From contig CAVTHT010000004.1 of assembly GCA_963734575.1 (NCBI GenBank), forward strand, positions 434,001-498,000: a stretch of DNA of 64,000 nucleotides, in the 5' to 3' direction. The DNA is from CAIWHR01 sp963734575. Lineage in GTDB: Bacteria; Pseudomonadota; Gammaproteobacteria; Burkholderiales; Casimicrobiaceae. Below the pieces are notes generated by a model that made no database searches, was not told the origin of the DNA, and saw only the letters and a list, made by a program, of their open reading frames with translations. The position numbers and the translations under genes were made by a program. Shown piece by piece: positions 9,454 to 18,814 of this stretch. How positions within the stretch are numbered: position 1 is the first letter of the stretch; each line of letters opens with the position of its first letter.

Positions 9454-10170
9454 TCAGGTCGCGGCTCGCCCCAGCAGGAAGATCGCCGGCCGGCGGTGCA
9501 GGCTCGGCGCCGCGCCGCGCTTCCACGCACCGACGGGGGCCGTGCGCACCCATTCGGTCGGCAGCGTGAGATCGGCGGCCACGCACAGCTCCGTCGTCGC
9601 GCGGCAGCACGCCAGGATTGCCCCGAGCATCGCATCGTTGCGGTAGGGCGTCTCGATGAAGAGATGCGTCGTGCCCGCGCGCGCGATGTCCTCGTCGAGC
9701 GCGCGCAGCCGGCGCGCGCGCTGCTCCGCATCGACCGGAAGATATCCGTCGAACGCGAACTGCTGGCCATTGAGACCGGACGCCATGAGCGCGAGCAGGA
9801 GCGATGACGGCCCTACGAGCGGCACCACGCGCAAGCCTTCGCGATGCGCCGCCGCGACGAGCGCGGCACCAGGGTCGGCGACGCCGGGGCAGCCCGCATC
9901 CGAGATCACTCCCAGGTCCTGATCGTTGCGCGCGGGTGCGAGCAGCGCCCGCAGTGCGGCAGCGTCCGCACGCTCCGGTACCGTCTGCACGTCGAGGGTG
10001 GAGAGCGGTACCTCCATGCCGACGCTTTTCAGGAACTGTCGCGCCGGCTTCGCGTTCTCGACGACGAAGTGGCGCAAGCGGCGAGTGACCTCGATGGTGT
10101 GCTGCGGCAGGACGACCGCCGGCGCGACCACGCCGAGCAGGTTCGGCACGAGATAGACCGTACCTGGCAC
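9454..10170 (-). CDS. RsmI-type SAM-dependent methyltransferase
   Basis: Tetrapyrrole-methylase-fold enzyme of the RsmI group (16S rRNA cytidine-1402 2'-O-methylation in E. coli). Key motifs: LGVISDAGCPGVADPG (SAM-binding loop, SDAGTPG type), VVPLVGPSSLLLALMASG, and FAFDGYLP. At 238 aa it is shorter than RsmI itself (about 285) and begins directly at VPGTVYLVPNLLG, as in a beta-proteobacterial paralog annotated simply as a methyltransferase; its substrate is therefore not certain. The GTG start at 10170 lies 5 bp after the maf stop, so it is cotranscribed with maf. An in-frame upstream ATG would overlap maf heavily. Confidence 0.85.
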   Translation of the reverse strand: MPGTVYLVPNLLGVVAPAVVLPQHTIEVTRRLRHFVVENAKPARQFLKSVGMEVPLSTLDVQTVPERADAAALRALLAPARNDQDLGVISDAGCPGVADPGAALVAAAHREGLRVVPLVGPSSLLLALMASGLNGQQFAFDGYLPVDAEQRARRLRALDEDIARAGTTHLFIETPYRNDAMLGAILACCRATTELCVAADLTLPTEWVRTAPVGAWKRGAAPSLHRRPAIFLLGRAAT

Positions 10171-10175
10171 GAAGA

Positions 10176-10802
10176 TCAGGCCAGCGGACGCACGCCGGCC
10201 GCGTGCAGCATGTCGATCAGCCGGATCAGCGGCAGGCCGACGAGGGCGGTCGGGTCGTCGCTCTCGACCGCGGAGAAGAGGGCGATGCCGAGTGCCTCGA
10301 CCTTGACCCCGCCCGCGCAATCGAGCGCGGCCTCGCGCGCGAGGTAGCTCTCGATCTCCGCACCTGTCAGCGGACGGAAGGTGCTGCGCACGTCGACGAG
10401 GGCCGTGTGGCAGATCCCGCTGGCAGCATCCAGCAGCGCGAGCCCCGTGTGGAACACGACCTCGCGTCCGGCGAGGCGGGCGAGCATCGCCCGCGCTGCC
10501 TCGGTCGTGCCGGGCTTTCCGACCGCGTCGCCGTCGCAGTCGGCGACCTGATCCGAGCCGATGATGAGGGCGTCACGAAACGCATGTGCGACGCTGCGCG
10601 CCTTCGCTTCCGCGAGCCGCAGGGCGGTATCGTCGGGTCGCTCGCCGTCGCGGGGTGTTTCATCGGTGGCGGGACGCGCCGTCGTGAAGGGCAGGCCAAG
10701 GCGCTGGAGGAGCTCTCTCCGATAGGGCGAGGTCGACGCGAGGACCAGGGTGCGCGGCATCGGACGGGGACCGGGTGGCCGCGTGACGGCGTCGGTGTTC
10801 AT
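10176..10802 (-). CDS. maf: Maf/YceF-type nucleotide pyrophosphatase
   Basis: House-cleaning enzyme hydrolysing modified nucleoside triphosphates to monophosphates; the YceF branch prefers 7-methyl-GTP. Motifs: LVLASTSPYRRELLQRLG (SxSxxR), ATDETP, LIIGSDQVADCDG with the catalytic Asp, GKPGTTEAA, and CAGGVKVEALG near the end. The ATG at 10802 has an AGAAG 8 bp upstream and gives 208 aa; the ATG at 10760 (MPRTLVLAS) would give the more usual 194 aa. Divergent from the yceD-rpmF-fab operon, as in other beta-proteobacteria, sharing a 160-bp intergenic region. Confidence 0.9.
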   Translation of the reverse strand: MNTDAVTRPPGPRPMPRTLVLASTSPYRRELLQRLGLPFTTARPATDETPRDGERPDDTALRLAEAKARSVAHAFRDALIIGSDQVADCDGDAVGKPGTTEAARAMLARLAGREVVFHTGLALLDAASGICHTALVDVRSTFRPLTGAEIESYLAREAALDCAGGVKVEALGIALFSAVESDDPTALVGLPLIRLIDMLHAAGVRPLA

Positions 10803-10822
10803 CGTTGTTTCTTCTGGCATTT

Positions 10823-10851
10823 TTGACAAGATTCCGGGTTCGGGCTATTAT
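10823..10851 (+). promoter_or_regulatory. Strong sigma-70 promoter for the yceD-rpmF-plsX-fab operon
   Basis: Perfect TTGACA (10823-10828), a 17-bp spacer and TATTAT (10846-10851). It points toward yceD, whose start is about 110 bp downstream. Confidence 0.8.
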
Positions 10852-10963
10852 CCAACGTTTTTCGTTCCCGGCGTCGGGCCACCATGCGCCATCGTGCTTT
10901 TGCGCGGCGGCACGCCGGTGGAAACGCCCTGAACGGCGCGATGATGAAGGGTCCGGAGCAGCG

Positions 10964-11539
10964 ATGAACGGTCCGGCGATGGACGATCCCAAACCCGAAC
11001 GAGGCGAGCGGCCGCAACGTTTCGACGCTTTCCGGCTGGTGGCGCGGCAGGGCCGCATCGAAGGCAGCGTCGATCCCTTCGACCTCGATCGCGTGCATGA
11101 TGTCCTGGGCGACGAGGACGGGGAGATTCCGGCCTCGGAGATTCGCTACAGGCTCGCGGGGGAGGTCGATCCACAGGGTCGCTCGGTGCTGCACGTCGGC
11201 CTGGAAGGCGAGGTACCGTTGCAGTGCCAGCGCTGCCTGCGGCTGTTCTACTGGCCGGTACGTCAGGACACCAGCGTGCTGCTGGCGCATGACGAGCAGG
11301 AACTCGCGTACCTCGACGAAAATGACGAGCGCGAGGTCGTGCTCGCGGCGGCTCCGCTCGAGGCTAAGGATATCGTCGAGGACGAGCTGGTGCTCTCGCT
11401 GCCCTATGTCCCGCGCTGCGAGCGCCCGGATTGTGTCGCGAACGAGGCTGCGGGCGAACGCAGCGAAGGAGCGGCGCCGGGATCGGCCTTCGGCGCGCTC
11501 GCCGGGTTGAAGCCCGGCGGCAAGACGGGGCAGAAATAG
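10964..11539 (+). CDS. yceD: YceD/DUF177 family protein, 23S rRNA accumulation factor
   Basis: Family required for normal 23S rRNA accumulation, almost always placed before rpmF, as here. The 191-residue product contains CQRCLRLFYWPV (CxxC, about residues 87-90) and a second Cys pair CERPDC near 150, with an acidic segment between, as in the family. ATG at 10964 follows a GGAGCAG-like ribosome site; a second ATG at 10979 would also keep the conserved body. It is the first gene of the operon behind the promoter at 10823-10851 and lies 84 bp before rpmF. Confidence 0.85.
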   Translation: MNGPAMDDPKPERGERPQRFDAFRLVARQGRIEGSVDPFDLDRVHDVLGDEDGEIPASEIRYRLAGEVDPQGRSVLHVGLEGEVPLQCQRCLRLFYWPVRQDTSVLLAHDEQELAYLDENDEREVVLAAAPLEAKDIVEDELVLSLPYVPRCERPDCVANEAAGERSEGAAPGSAFGALAGLKPGGKTGQK

Positions 11540-11623
11540 CCGCGCAACAAGGCTGGCCCGAACGATTGAACGCATCCGGCGTCCGGATCTCCGGACGCCC
11601 TTGAAAACGGCAGGAGAACAGTC

Positions 11624-11806
11624 ATGGCAGTGCAACAGAACAAGAAGTCCCCCTCCAAGCGTGGCATGCATCGCGCGCACGACCACCTGCGCAAGCCCGC
11701 CCTCGCGGTCGAGCCGGTGAGCGGCGAAGTGCATCTGCGCCACCACGTCAGCCCGGCCGGCTACTACCGCGGCAAGAAGGTCGTCGCCACCAAGTCCGAC
11801 GAGTGA
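11624..11806 (+). CDS. rpmF: 50S ribosomal protein L32
   Basis: Complete 60-residue L32. It has the diagnostic start MAVQQNKKSPSKRGMHRAHD and the SPAGYYRGKKVV C-terminus. There are no Cys residues, so this is the zinc-free type usual in beta-proteobacteria. An AGGAG lies 8 bp before the ATG. It is placed between yceD and plsX in the conserved order. Confidence 0.97.
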   Translation: MAVQQNKKSPSKRGMHRAHDHLRKPALAVEPVSGEVHLRHHVSPAGYYRGKKVVATKSDE

Positions 11807-11916
11807 TGCCTGCGCAGCGGCCGCGCTGCGCCACCGCTGCCGCGCCGCGTGCCGGCCGCGCCTGACGGCCGGCCGCCCCCGTCCCGTCGCGCCCGCTGTC
11901 CTCCAGCGCTGCACTC

Positions 11917-12990
11917 ATGCCGGTCACCATAGCTGTCGATGCCATGGGCGGCGATCACGGTCCGTCCGTGACGCTCGCCGCGGCGACGGCGTTCCTGGCG
12001 AAGCACGCCGATGCGCGCGTGATCGCTGTTGGCACTCCCGACGCCCTGGCTGCGGCCATGGCCAAGCTGCGTGCGCCCCCGGGCGATCGCCTCCAGCTGC
12101 ATCACGCGAGCGAGGTGGTGGAGATGGCGGAAGCACCCGCGCTCGCCCTGCGCAACAAGAAGGATTCGTCGATGCGGGTCGCCATCGATCTGGTGAAGCA
12201 GGGCACTGCGCAGGCGTGCGTGTCCGCGGGCAACACCGGTGCGTTGATGGCGATCTCGCGCTTCGTGCTGAAGACGCTGCCCGGCATCGACCGTCCCGCG
12301 ATCGCCTCGCAGCTGCCCACGCGCACCGGTGTCACGACCGCACTCGATCTCGGCGCGAACGTGAATTGCACGCCCGAGCAGCTCGTGCAGTTCGCGGTGA
12401 TGGGCAGCGCACTTGTTTCGGCGGTCGATGGCGTCGAGCGGCCGACGGTCGGGCTGCTGAACATCGGCGAAGAGGACATCAAGGGCAACGAGGTCGTGAA
12501 GGAAGCGGCGGAGCTGCTCAAAACCTCCGGCCTCAACTTCTACGGCAACATCGAGGGCACCGACATCTACCGGGGCACGACCGACGTCATCGTCTGCGAT
12601 GGCTTCGTCGGGAACGTCGCCCTGAAGACGTCCGAAGGCCTCGCCAGCATGCTCTACGAGTTCCTCAAGGCCGAGTTCACCCGCAATCCACTGACCAAGC
12701 TCGCTGCCTTGTTTGCCTACCCCGTGCTGCGCGCCTTCAAGCGCCGCATCGATCCGCGCCGCTACAACGGCGCGACGCTGATCGGACTGCGCGGCGTCGT
12801 GGTGAAGAGTCACGGGGGCGCCGACGTCCTCGCGTTCACGCATGCGCTCGAGAAGGCCTACGCCGAAGCGACCCACGGCGTGCTGGAGCGCATCGCCCAG
12901 CGCGTCGCCGCAATGCCTGCGCCTGCTGCGCGGATGGCCGCTGCGCCATCGACCAGCAGCGCTCCGGCGCTTCCCGCCGCCAATGCCTGA
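11917..12990 (+). CDS. plsX: Phosphate acyltransferase PlsX
   Basis: Converts acyl-ACP plus phosphate to acyl-phosphate, the first committed step of phospholipid synthesis with PlsY. The 357-aa product has DAMGGDHGP at residues 7-15, VSAGNTGALMA, GANVNCTPEQL, and VCDGFVGNVALKTSEG, all family hallmarks. A short Ala/Pro tail ends the protein. The last 8 bp overlap the fabH start, so the two are translationally coupled. Confidence 0.96.
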   Translation: MPVTIAVDAMGGDHGPSVTLAAATAFLAKHADARVIAVGTPDALAAAMAKLRAPPGDRLQLHHASEVVEMAEAPALALRNKKDSSMRVAIDLVKQGTAQACVSAGNTGALMAISRFVLKTLPGIDRPAIASQLPTRTGVTTALDLGANVNCTPEQLVQFAVMGSALVSAVDGVERPTVGLLNIGEEDIKGNEVVKEAAELLKTSGLNFYGNIEGTDIYRGTTDVIVCDGFVGNVALKTSEGLASMLYEFLKAEFTRNPLTKLAALFAYPVLRAFKRRIDPRRYNGATLIGLRGVVVKSHGGADVLAFTHALEKAYAEATHGVLERIAQRVAAMPAPAARMAAAPSTSSAPALPAANA

Positions 12991-13951
12991 GACCGTGTAC
13001 AGCCGCATCATCGGTACCGGCGGCTATTTGCCGTCGAAGCTCGTCACGAACGCCGATCTCGAGCAGCAGATCGACACCACCGACGACTGGATCCGCACGC
13101 GGACCGGCATCCGCGAGCGGCACATCGCTGCCGAGCACGAGAAGACCAGCGATCTCGCCGTGCACGCGGCGCGCCGCGCGCTCGACGCGGCTGGTATCGC
13201 ACCAGAAGACGTCGATCTCATCATTGTCGCCACGACCACGCCGGACATGGTGTTTCCGTCCACGGCGTGCATCGTTCAGGCGAAGCTCGGCTGCCGCGGC
13301 GGCCCCGCGTTCGACATCCAGGCCGTATGCAGCGGCTTCGTCTTCGCCCTGTCGATCGCCAACGGCATGATCGCCTCGGGTGCCGTGCGCAATGCGCTGG
13401 TGATCGGGGCCGAGATCTATTCGCGCATCCTCGACTGGAGCGATCGCGGCACGTGCGTGCTCTTCGGCGATGGGGCCGGCGCAGTCGTGCTGGCGCCGTC
13501 GTCGCGTCCGGGCGTACTGTCGACGCACCTGCACGCCGACGGGGCGCACCGCGACATGCTGTGCGTCCCCGGAACCGTCGCCAACGGCGTGGTGTCGGGA
13601 CGGCCGCTCGTGCACATGGACGGCCAGGCCGTGTTCAAGTTTGCGGTGCGCGTGCTCGCCGAGGTCGCGCACGAAGCGCTCGAATCGAGCGGTCTCGCTG
13701 CCGCCGATGTCGACTGGCTGATCCCGCATCAGGCCAACGAGCGGATCATCGAGGCCACCGCGAAGAAGCTCGGGTTGCCGATGGAGAAGGTCGTCACCAC
13801 GGTCGATCGCCATGCCAATACCTCGGCGGCATCGATTCCGCTCGCGCTCGATTGCGCCGTGCGCGACGGCCGCATCAAACCGGGCGATCGCGTGCTCATG
13901 CTGGGCGTCGGCGGCGGATTCACCTGGGGCTCGGCCCTGGTGCAGTGGTAG
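12983..13951 (+). CDS. fabH: 3-oxoacyl-ACP synthase III
   Basis: Condenses acetyl-CoA with malonyl-ACP to start each fatty acid. 322 aa. The catalytic triad can be read directly: Cys116 (AVCSGF), His249 (IPHQANERI) and Asn279 (HANTSAAS). The C-terminal GGGFTWGSALV is typical. The start MPETVYSRIIGTGGYLP matches the family; the ATG overlaps the plsX stop by 8 bp. The next gene, fabD, follows 8 bp after the stop. Confidence 0.97.
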   Translation: MPETVYSRIIGTGGYLPSKLVTNADLEQQIDTTDDWIRTRTGIRERHIAAEHEKTSDLAVHAARRALDAAGIAPEDVDLIIVATTTPDMVFPSTACIVQAKLGCRGGPAFDIQAVCSGFVFALSIANGMIASGAVRNALVIGAEIYSRILDWSDRGTCVLFGDGAGAVVLAPSSRPGVLSTHLHADGAHRDMLCVPGTVANGVVSGRPLVHMDGQAVFKFAVRVLAEVAHEALESSGLAAADVDWLIPHQANERIIEATAKKLGLPMEKVVTTVDRHANTSAASIPLALDCAVRDGRIKPGDRVLMLGVGGGFTWGSALVQW

Positions 13952-13959
13952 GAGCGCAC

Positions 13960-14910
13960 ATGCAGCTTGCATTCGTGTTTCCGGGGCAGGGCTCGCAGGC
14001 GGTTGGCATGATGCGCGGCTTCGACGCGCTGCCGGTCGTGCGCGCCACATTCGACGAAGCGTCGGAGGTACTGGGCCAGGACCTGTGGCAGCTCGTCACG
14101 GAAGGGCCCGAGCAGGACCTCAACAGCACCGTCAATACGCAGCCCGTGATGCTGACGGCGGGGATCGCGGCGTGGCGCGCGTGGCAGGGGGCGGGCGGTC
14201 CGGCACCGGCTCTGGTCGCCGGACACAGCCTCGGCGAGTACACCGCACTCGTGGCAGCAGGCGCGCTGGCGTTTGCGGACGCAGTCCCGCTCGTGCGCTT
14301 TCGCGCGCAGGCGATGCAGGAAGCCGTGCCCGCGGGCGTCGGGGCGATGGCGGCGATCCTTGGCCTCGATGACGCCGGAGTCGCGGCCGCATGCGCCGAA
14401 GCGAGCGCAGGATCCGGCGAGATCGTCGAGCCCGTGAATTACAACGCTCCGGGTCAGCTCGTCATCGCCGGTCACAGGGGCGCGGTGGAGCGCGCAGCAG
14501 CTGCGGCCAAGTCGCGCGGCGCCAAGCGTGCCGTGCTGCTCCCAGTGTCCGCGCCGTTCCACAGCAGCCTGCTGCAGCCGGCCGCCGCGCGTCTCGAACA
14601 GCGGCTGCGCGACATCGCGTTCGCTGCGCCGCGCATCCCGGTCCTGCACAATGTCGACGTTGCGGAGCACGCGACGGCGGACGCCATTCGCGCGGCCCTC
14701 GCCGCGCAGGCGGCGCATCCGGTGCGCTGGGTCGAGACGATCCGCGCCATGGCCGCCCGCGGCGTGACCCACGTGGTGGAATGCGGGCCGGGCAAGGTGC
14801 TCGCGGGCCTCAGCAAGCGCATCGTGCCGGAACTCACGGGATTGGCGCTCAACGATGCCGATGCCATCGCAACGGTGCGCGCGGCGTGCACCGATGGAGC
14901 GCAGGCATGA
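13960..14910 (+). CDS. fabD: Malonyl-CoA:ACP transacylase
   Basis: Loads malonyl groups onto ACP. 316 aa. It opens with FVFPGQGSQAVGM, the conserved nucleotide loop. The nucleophile Ser90 sits in GHSLGEYTALVAAG; the partner His is in VSAPFHSSLL near residue 200. The stop overlaps the fabG ATG (ATGA), giving tight coupling within the fab operon. Confidence 0.97.
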   Translation: MQLAFVFPGQGSQAVGMMRGFDALPVVRATFDEASEVLGQDLWQLVTEGPEQDLNSTVNTQPVMLTAGIAAWRAWQGAGGPAPALVAGHSLGEYTALVAAGALAFADAVPLVRFRAQAMQEAVPAGVGAMAAILGLDDAGVAAACAEASAGSGEIVEPVNYNAPGQLVIAGHRGAVERAAAAAKSRGAKRAVLLPVSAPFHSSLLQPAAARLEQRLRDIAFAAPRIPVLHNVDVAEHATADAIRAALAAQAAHPVRWVETIRAMAARGVTHVVECGPGKVLAGLSKRIVPELTGLALNDADAIATVRAACTDGAQA

Positions 14911-15650
14911 TCACGCTGAGCCTCGACGGAGAGGTCGCACTCGTCACCGGCGCAACGCGCGGCATCGGGCGCGCCATCGCGATGAAACTCGCCGATGCGG
15001 GGGCGAAAGTCGTCGGCACTGCAACCACCGCAGAAGGTGCGGTGGGCATCTCCGAAGCCCTCGGAGCGCGGGGCACCGGCATGGTGCTCGACGTTGCGGA
15101 CGGTGCGGCCGTGGATCGCCTTCTGGCCGACGTCGAAAGCGTGCACGGCGCCGTGGGCATCCTCGTGAACAACGCCGGCATCACGCGCGACAACCTGCTC
15201 CTGCGCATGAAGGACGACGAGTGGGACGCTGTGATGACGACGAATCTCAAGGCGGCGTATCGGCTGTCCAAGGCGGTGCTGCGGGGGATGATGAAAGCGC
15301 GCCACGGGCGCATCATCCAGATCGGCTCCGTCGTGGGTAGCAGCGGCAATCCCGGACAAGCCAACTACGCTGCGTCCAAGGCGGCGCTGATCGGATTCAC
15401 CAAGTCGCTTGCCCAGGAAGTCGGCAGCCGCAACATCACCGTGAATTGCATCGCGCCAGGTTTCATCGATACGGACATGACCCGCAGCCTGCCCGACGCG
15501 CAGCGCGAGCGGCTGATCGAGCGCATTCCGCTCGGGCGACTCGGGGCGCCCGAGGACATCGCCCAGGCCGTCGTATTCCTCGCTTCCCGCGAGGCCGGGT
15601 ACATCACGGGGGCCACGCTGCACGTCAACGGCGGGATGTACATGAGCTGA
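14907..15650 (+). CDS. fabG: 3-oxoacyl-ACP reductase
   Basis: NADPH-dependent reduction of beta-ketoacyl-ACP; short-chain dehydrogenase fold. 247 aa. Cofactor loop TGATRGIG at 14-21, NNAGITRDNLLLRM, catalytic Ser141, Tyr154 and Lys158 (QANYAASK), and the closing TGATLHVNGGMYMS typical of FabG. Overlaps the fabD stop; acpP follows after 100 bp. Confidence 0.97.
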   Translation: MITLSLDGEVALVTGATRGIGRAIAMKLADAGAKVVGTATTAEGAVGISEALGARGTGMVLDVADGAAVDRLLADVESVHGAVGILVNNAGITRDNLLLRMKDDEWDAVMTTNLKAAYRLSKAVLRGMMKARHGRIIQIGSVVGSSGNPGQANYAASKAALIGFTKSLAQEVGSRNITVNCIAPGFIDTDMTRSLPDAQRERLIERIPLGRLGAPEDIAQAVVFLASREAGYITGATLHVNGGMYMS

Positions 15651-15749
15651 AATCCCGCCCCGGCCGGGGCGGGGCCGCACCGGTGGCCATCTGGTAAAAT
15701 CGCGCAGTTTCAACCGACAGCAACCATCCCGGCAGTGGGAGGAGACGCA

Positions 15750-15989
15750 ATGGAAAACATCGAACAACGAGTGAAGAAGATTGTCGCCGAGCAACTCGGC
15801 GTCAACGAGGCCGAAATCAAGAACGAATCCTCGTTCGTCGACGACCTCGGGGCCGACTCCCTCGACACGGTCGAGCTCGTGATGGCGCTCGAAGAGGAAT
15901 TCGAAACGGAGATTCCCGACGAGGAAGCCGAGAAGATCACCACGGTGCAGCAGGCAATCGACTACATCAGCTCGCACCTGAAGAAGTAA
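15750..15989 (+). CDS. acpP: Acyl carrier protein
   Basis: Carries acyl intermediates on a phosphopantetheine arm. 79 aa, strongly acidic. The attachment Ser37 lies in GADSLDTVELVM. The start MENIEQRVKKIVAEQL is chosen over an upstream in-frame ATG (15735) because it matches the family and has GGGAGGAG 7 bp upstream. A TAAAAT-like -10 about 55 bp upstream hints at an extra promoter for this abundant protein. Confidence 0.97.
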   Translation: MENIEQRVKKIVAEQLGVNEAEIKNESSFVDDLGADSLDTVELVMALEEEFETEIPDEEAEKITTVQQAIDYISSHLKK

Positions 15990-16131
15990 CGACGCACGGC
16001 GCGCGCGCGAGGAGCGTGCCCGCCGATTGCGTGCCGGCCGCAGCGCGCCGCTTGCCGGCGTGCCCGCGGCACCAGCCAGCCGCACGCGCTGCGGTTTCGT
16101 CCGGTCTCCCGAATCCCCTGCCTACCTCCGC

Positions 16132-17373
16132 ATGAGCCGCCGCGTCGTCGTCACAGGACTGGGTATCGTTTCGCCGGTGGGCATCGGCGTGGCCTCCGCG
16201 TGGGAGACGATCCTCGCAGGCCGCTCCGGCATCGCACCGATCTCCCGCTTCGATGCCGCCGGATTTCCTTCGCGCATCGCGGGGGAAGTGAAGGACTTCG
16301 ACGTCTCGAAGTACCTTTCGGCCAAGGAAGCGCGACGCTTCGACGCGTTCGTGCATTACGGTCTCGTCGCGGCGATGGAGGCGGTGCAGGACGCTGGCCT
16401 CGCCGATTACGCCGGCGACAAGGAGCGCATCGGCGTGTCGATCGGATCGGGCATCGGCGGCCTGCCGATGATCGAGGACACGGCGAAGGCGTACATGCAG
16501 GGCGGGGGTCTGCGCAAGATCTCTCCGTTCTTCATTCCTGGCACCATCGTCAACATGCCGGCGGGGCTGGTCTCGATTCAATACGGTTACCAGGGTCCCA
16601 ACCTCGCGACGGCGACGGCGTGCTCCACGGCCAATCACGCCATCGGCGAGGCGTCGCGGATCATCGAGTATGGCGACGCGGACGTCATGATCTCCGGCGG
16701 GTCGGAAGGCACGGTGAGCGCGCTCGCCGTCGGCGGGTTCTGCGCAGCGCGCGCGCTTTCGCAGCGCAACGATGATCCGGCGACGGCGAGCCGGCCATGG
16801 GACGTCGACCGCGATGGCTTCGTCCTCGGCGAGGGTGCAGGCATCATCGTGCTCGAGGAATACGAGCACGCGAAGGCGCGCGGCGCGCGCATCTATTGCG
16901 AGCTCACGGGCTATGGCATGAGCGCCGATGCGTACCACGTGACGGCACCGCCCGAAGACGGCGGCGGTGCGGCGCGGGCGATGCGCAATGCGCTGCGCAA
17001 TGCGCACATGCAGCCCGAGGACATCGACTACATCAACGCGCACGGCACTTCGACGCCGCTCGGCGATCTCGCCGAGTGCATCGCGGTAAAGCGCTGCTTC
17101 GGCGAGCACGCCAGGAAGCTGGCCGTCAGCTCGACCAAGTCCATGACCGGGCACCTGCTTGGCGCCGCCGGCGGCATCGAGGCGGTGTTCACCGTGCTCG
17201 CCATCCGCGACCAGGTGGCGCCGCCGACGGCCAATCTGGTCAACCAGGACCCCCAGTGCGACCTGGACTTCGTGCCCTTGACCGCGCGCAAGATGCGGAT
17301 CCGGGGCGCGTTGTCTAATTCGTTCGGTTTCGGCGGCACCAACGCCACGCTGGCGTTTCGCGCGCTGTCCTGA
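16132..17373 (+). CDS. fabF: 3-oxoacyl-ACP synthase II
   Basis: Elongating condensing enzyme, also involved in temperature-dependent unsaturated fatty acid synthesis. 413 aa. Catalytic Cys164 in TATACSTANHAIG, His residues in NAHGTSTPLGD and SMTGHLLGAAGG, and the closing NSFGFGGTNATLAF. The ATG at 16132 starts MSRRVVVTGLGIVSPVG; the open frame runs further upstream through a low-complexity stretch that is not part of the family. This is the last gene of the fab operon before lysC. Confidence 0.97.
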   Translation: MSRRVVVTGLGIVSPVGIGVASAWETILAGRSGIAPISRFDAAGFPSRIAGEVKDFDVSKYLSAKEARRFDAFVHYGLVAAMEAVQDAGLADYAGDKERIGVSIGSGIGGLPMIEDTAKAYMQGGGLRKISPFFIPGTIVNMPAGLVSIQYGYQGPNLATATACSTANHAIGEASRIIEYGDADVMISGGSEGTVSALAVGGFCAARALSQRNDDPATASRPWDVDRDGFVLGEGAGIIVLEEYEHAKARGARIYCELTGYGMSADAYHVTAPPEDGGGAARAMRNALRNAHMQPEDIDYINAHGTSTPLGDLAECIAVKRCFGEHARKLAVSSTKSMTGHLLGAAGGIEAVFTVLAIRDQVAPPTANLVNQDPQCDLDFVPLTARKMRIRGALSNSFGFGGTNATLAFRALS

Positions 17374-17416
17374 CCTCACCCCACACTCCGGGTCGTTCGC
17401 GGCCTCCCTGGCAGGC

Positions 17417-18673
17417 ATGGCACTGATCGTTCAGAAGTACGGCGGCACCTCGGTGGGCTCGACGGAGCGCATCAGGAACGTCGCGCGCCGCGTGGCGCAC
17501 TTCCACCAGCAGGGACATCAGCTGGTCATCGTCGTGTCGGCGATGAGCGGCGAGACGAACCGCCTGCTGGCGCTAGCCAAGGAGCTGTCGCCCGATCCCG
17601 ATCCGCGCGAGCTCGACGTGGTCGCCGCGACCGGCGAGCAGGTCACGATCGGCCTGCTGGCGATCACCCTGCACGCCATGGGACTCAAGGCGAAGAGCTA
17701 CACGGGTGGCCAGGTGCGCATCCTCACCGACAGCGCGTTCACCAAGGCGCGCATCATGGCGATCGACGAAGCGAACATGCGCCGGGACCTCGAGGACGGC
17801 GCAATCGTCATCGTCGCGGGGTTCCAGGGTGTCGACGACGCCGGCAACATCACCACGCTCGGCCGTGGCGGCTCCGATACGTCCGGCGTCGCGCTCGCCG
17901 CCGCGCTGCACGCCGACGAATGCCAGATCTATACCGATGTGGACGGCGTGTACACGACGGATCCGCGCATCGTGCCCGAGGCGCGGCGCCTCGACCGCGT
18001 CACGTTCGAGGAAATGCTGGAGATGGCGAGCCTCGGCTCCAAGGTCCTGCAGATCAGGTCCGTCGAGTTCGCCGGCAAGTACAAGGTGAAGCTGCGCGTG
18101 CTGTCGTCCTTCGACGATCCGGAGGCAACTTCCCCGGGCACGCTCATCACGTTTGAAGAGGACGAGCAGATGGAACAGGCGATCATTTCCGGCATCGCGT
18201 TCACGCGCGACGAAGCGAAGATCTCGGTGATGGGCGTCGAGGACCGGCCCGGCGTCGCTTACGCGATCCTCGGGCCGATCGCGGCCGCGAACATCGACGT
18301 CGACATGATCGTGCAGAACATCGGCGCGTCCGGGCATACCGACTTCTCGTTCACGGTCAACCGCAACGAGTTCCAGAAAGCCATGGACGTGCTCGCGCAG
18401 GAGCGCGGCAAGACGTTCAAGGCGCGCGAGATCATCGGCGACAAGCGCATCTGCAAAGTCTCCGTGGTCGGCATCGGCATGCGCTCGCACGTCGGCCTCG
18501 CCAGCACCATGTTCAAGTCGCTGGCGGACGAGGGCATCAACATCCAGATGATCTCGACCTCCGAGATCAAGATCTCCGTGGTGATCGACGAGAAGTACCT
18601 GGAGCTTGCCGTACGCACGCTGCACCAGGCCTTCGAACTCGACAAGGAGCCCGCCACGGCGGGGTCGCGCTAG
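17417..18673 (+). CDS. lysC: Aspartate kinase, lysine-sensitive ACT type
   Basis: Phosphorylates aspartate at the head of Lys/Thr/Met and diaminopimelate synthesis. 418 aa. KYGGTSVGSTERI at the N-terminus, GRGGSDTSGVALAAAL for substrate binding, TDVDGVYTTDPR, and two C-terminal ACT domains (KISVMGVEDRPGVAYAIL and CKVSVVGIGMRSHVGLAS). It follows fabF by 43 bp. A GC-rich hairpin without a T-run (18679-18696) may end transcription before the tRNA gene. Confidence 0.97.
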   Translation: MALIVQKYGGTSVGSTERIRNVARRVAHFHQQGHQLVIVVSAMSGETNRLLALAKELSPDPDPRELDVVAATGEQVTIGLLAITLHAMGLKAKSYTGGQVRILTDSAFTKARIMAIDEANMRRDLEDGAIVIVAGFQGVDDAGNITTLGRGGSDTSGVALAAALHADECQIYTDVDGVYTTDPRIVPEARRLDRVTFEEMLEMASLGSKVLQIRSVEFAGKYKVKLRVLSSFDDPEATSPGTLITFEEDEQMEQAIISGIAFTRDEAKISVMGVEDRPGVAYAILGPIAAANIDVDMIVQNIGASGHTDFSFTVNRNEFQKAMDVLAQERGKTFKAREIIGDKRICKVSVVGIGMRSHVGLASTMFKSLADEGINIQMISTSEIKISVVIDEKYLELAVRTLHQAFELDKEPATAGSR

Positions 18674-18770
18674 GGCGCCGCGGGACCGATCCCGCGCGGC
18701 CGGACCAGAGCTTCGAGCGGCCCGGTGGCATCTCCGCACGCCAATCGGAGTTTCGGCGCTCAATGCGTCG

Positions 18771-18799
18771 TGGACGGTTACCCGCCCAGACGCTACAAT
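18771..18799 (+). promoter_or_regulatory. Promoter for tRNA-Ser
   Basis: TGGACG and TACAAT are separated by 17 bp, with the -10 ending 15 bp before the tRNA. Both boxes match well (4 of 6 and 5 of 6). Confidence 0.6.
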
Positions 18800-18814
18800 T
18801 GAAAGTTGCACCAA

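Noticed and set aside
15655..15720. Separate promoter for acpP
   Set aside because: A TAAAAT box is present but no matching -35 at proper spacing; mentioned only in the acpP entry.
18679..18696. Terminator after lysC
   Set aside because: GCGGGA/TCCCGC forms a stem but no T-run follows; kept only as a remark in the lysC entry.
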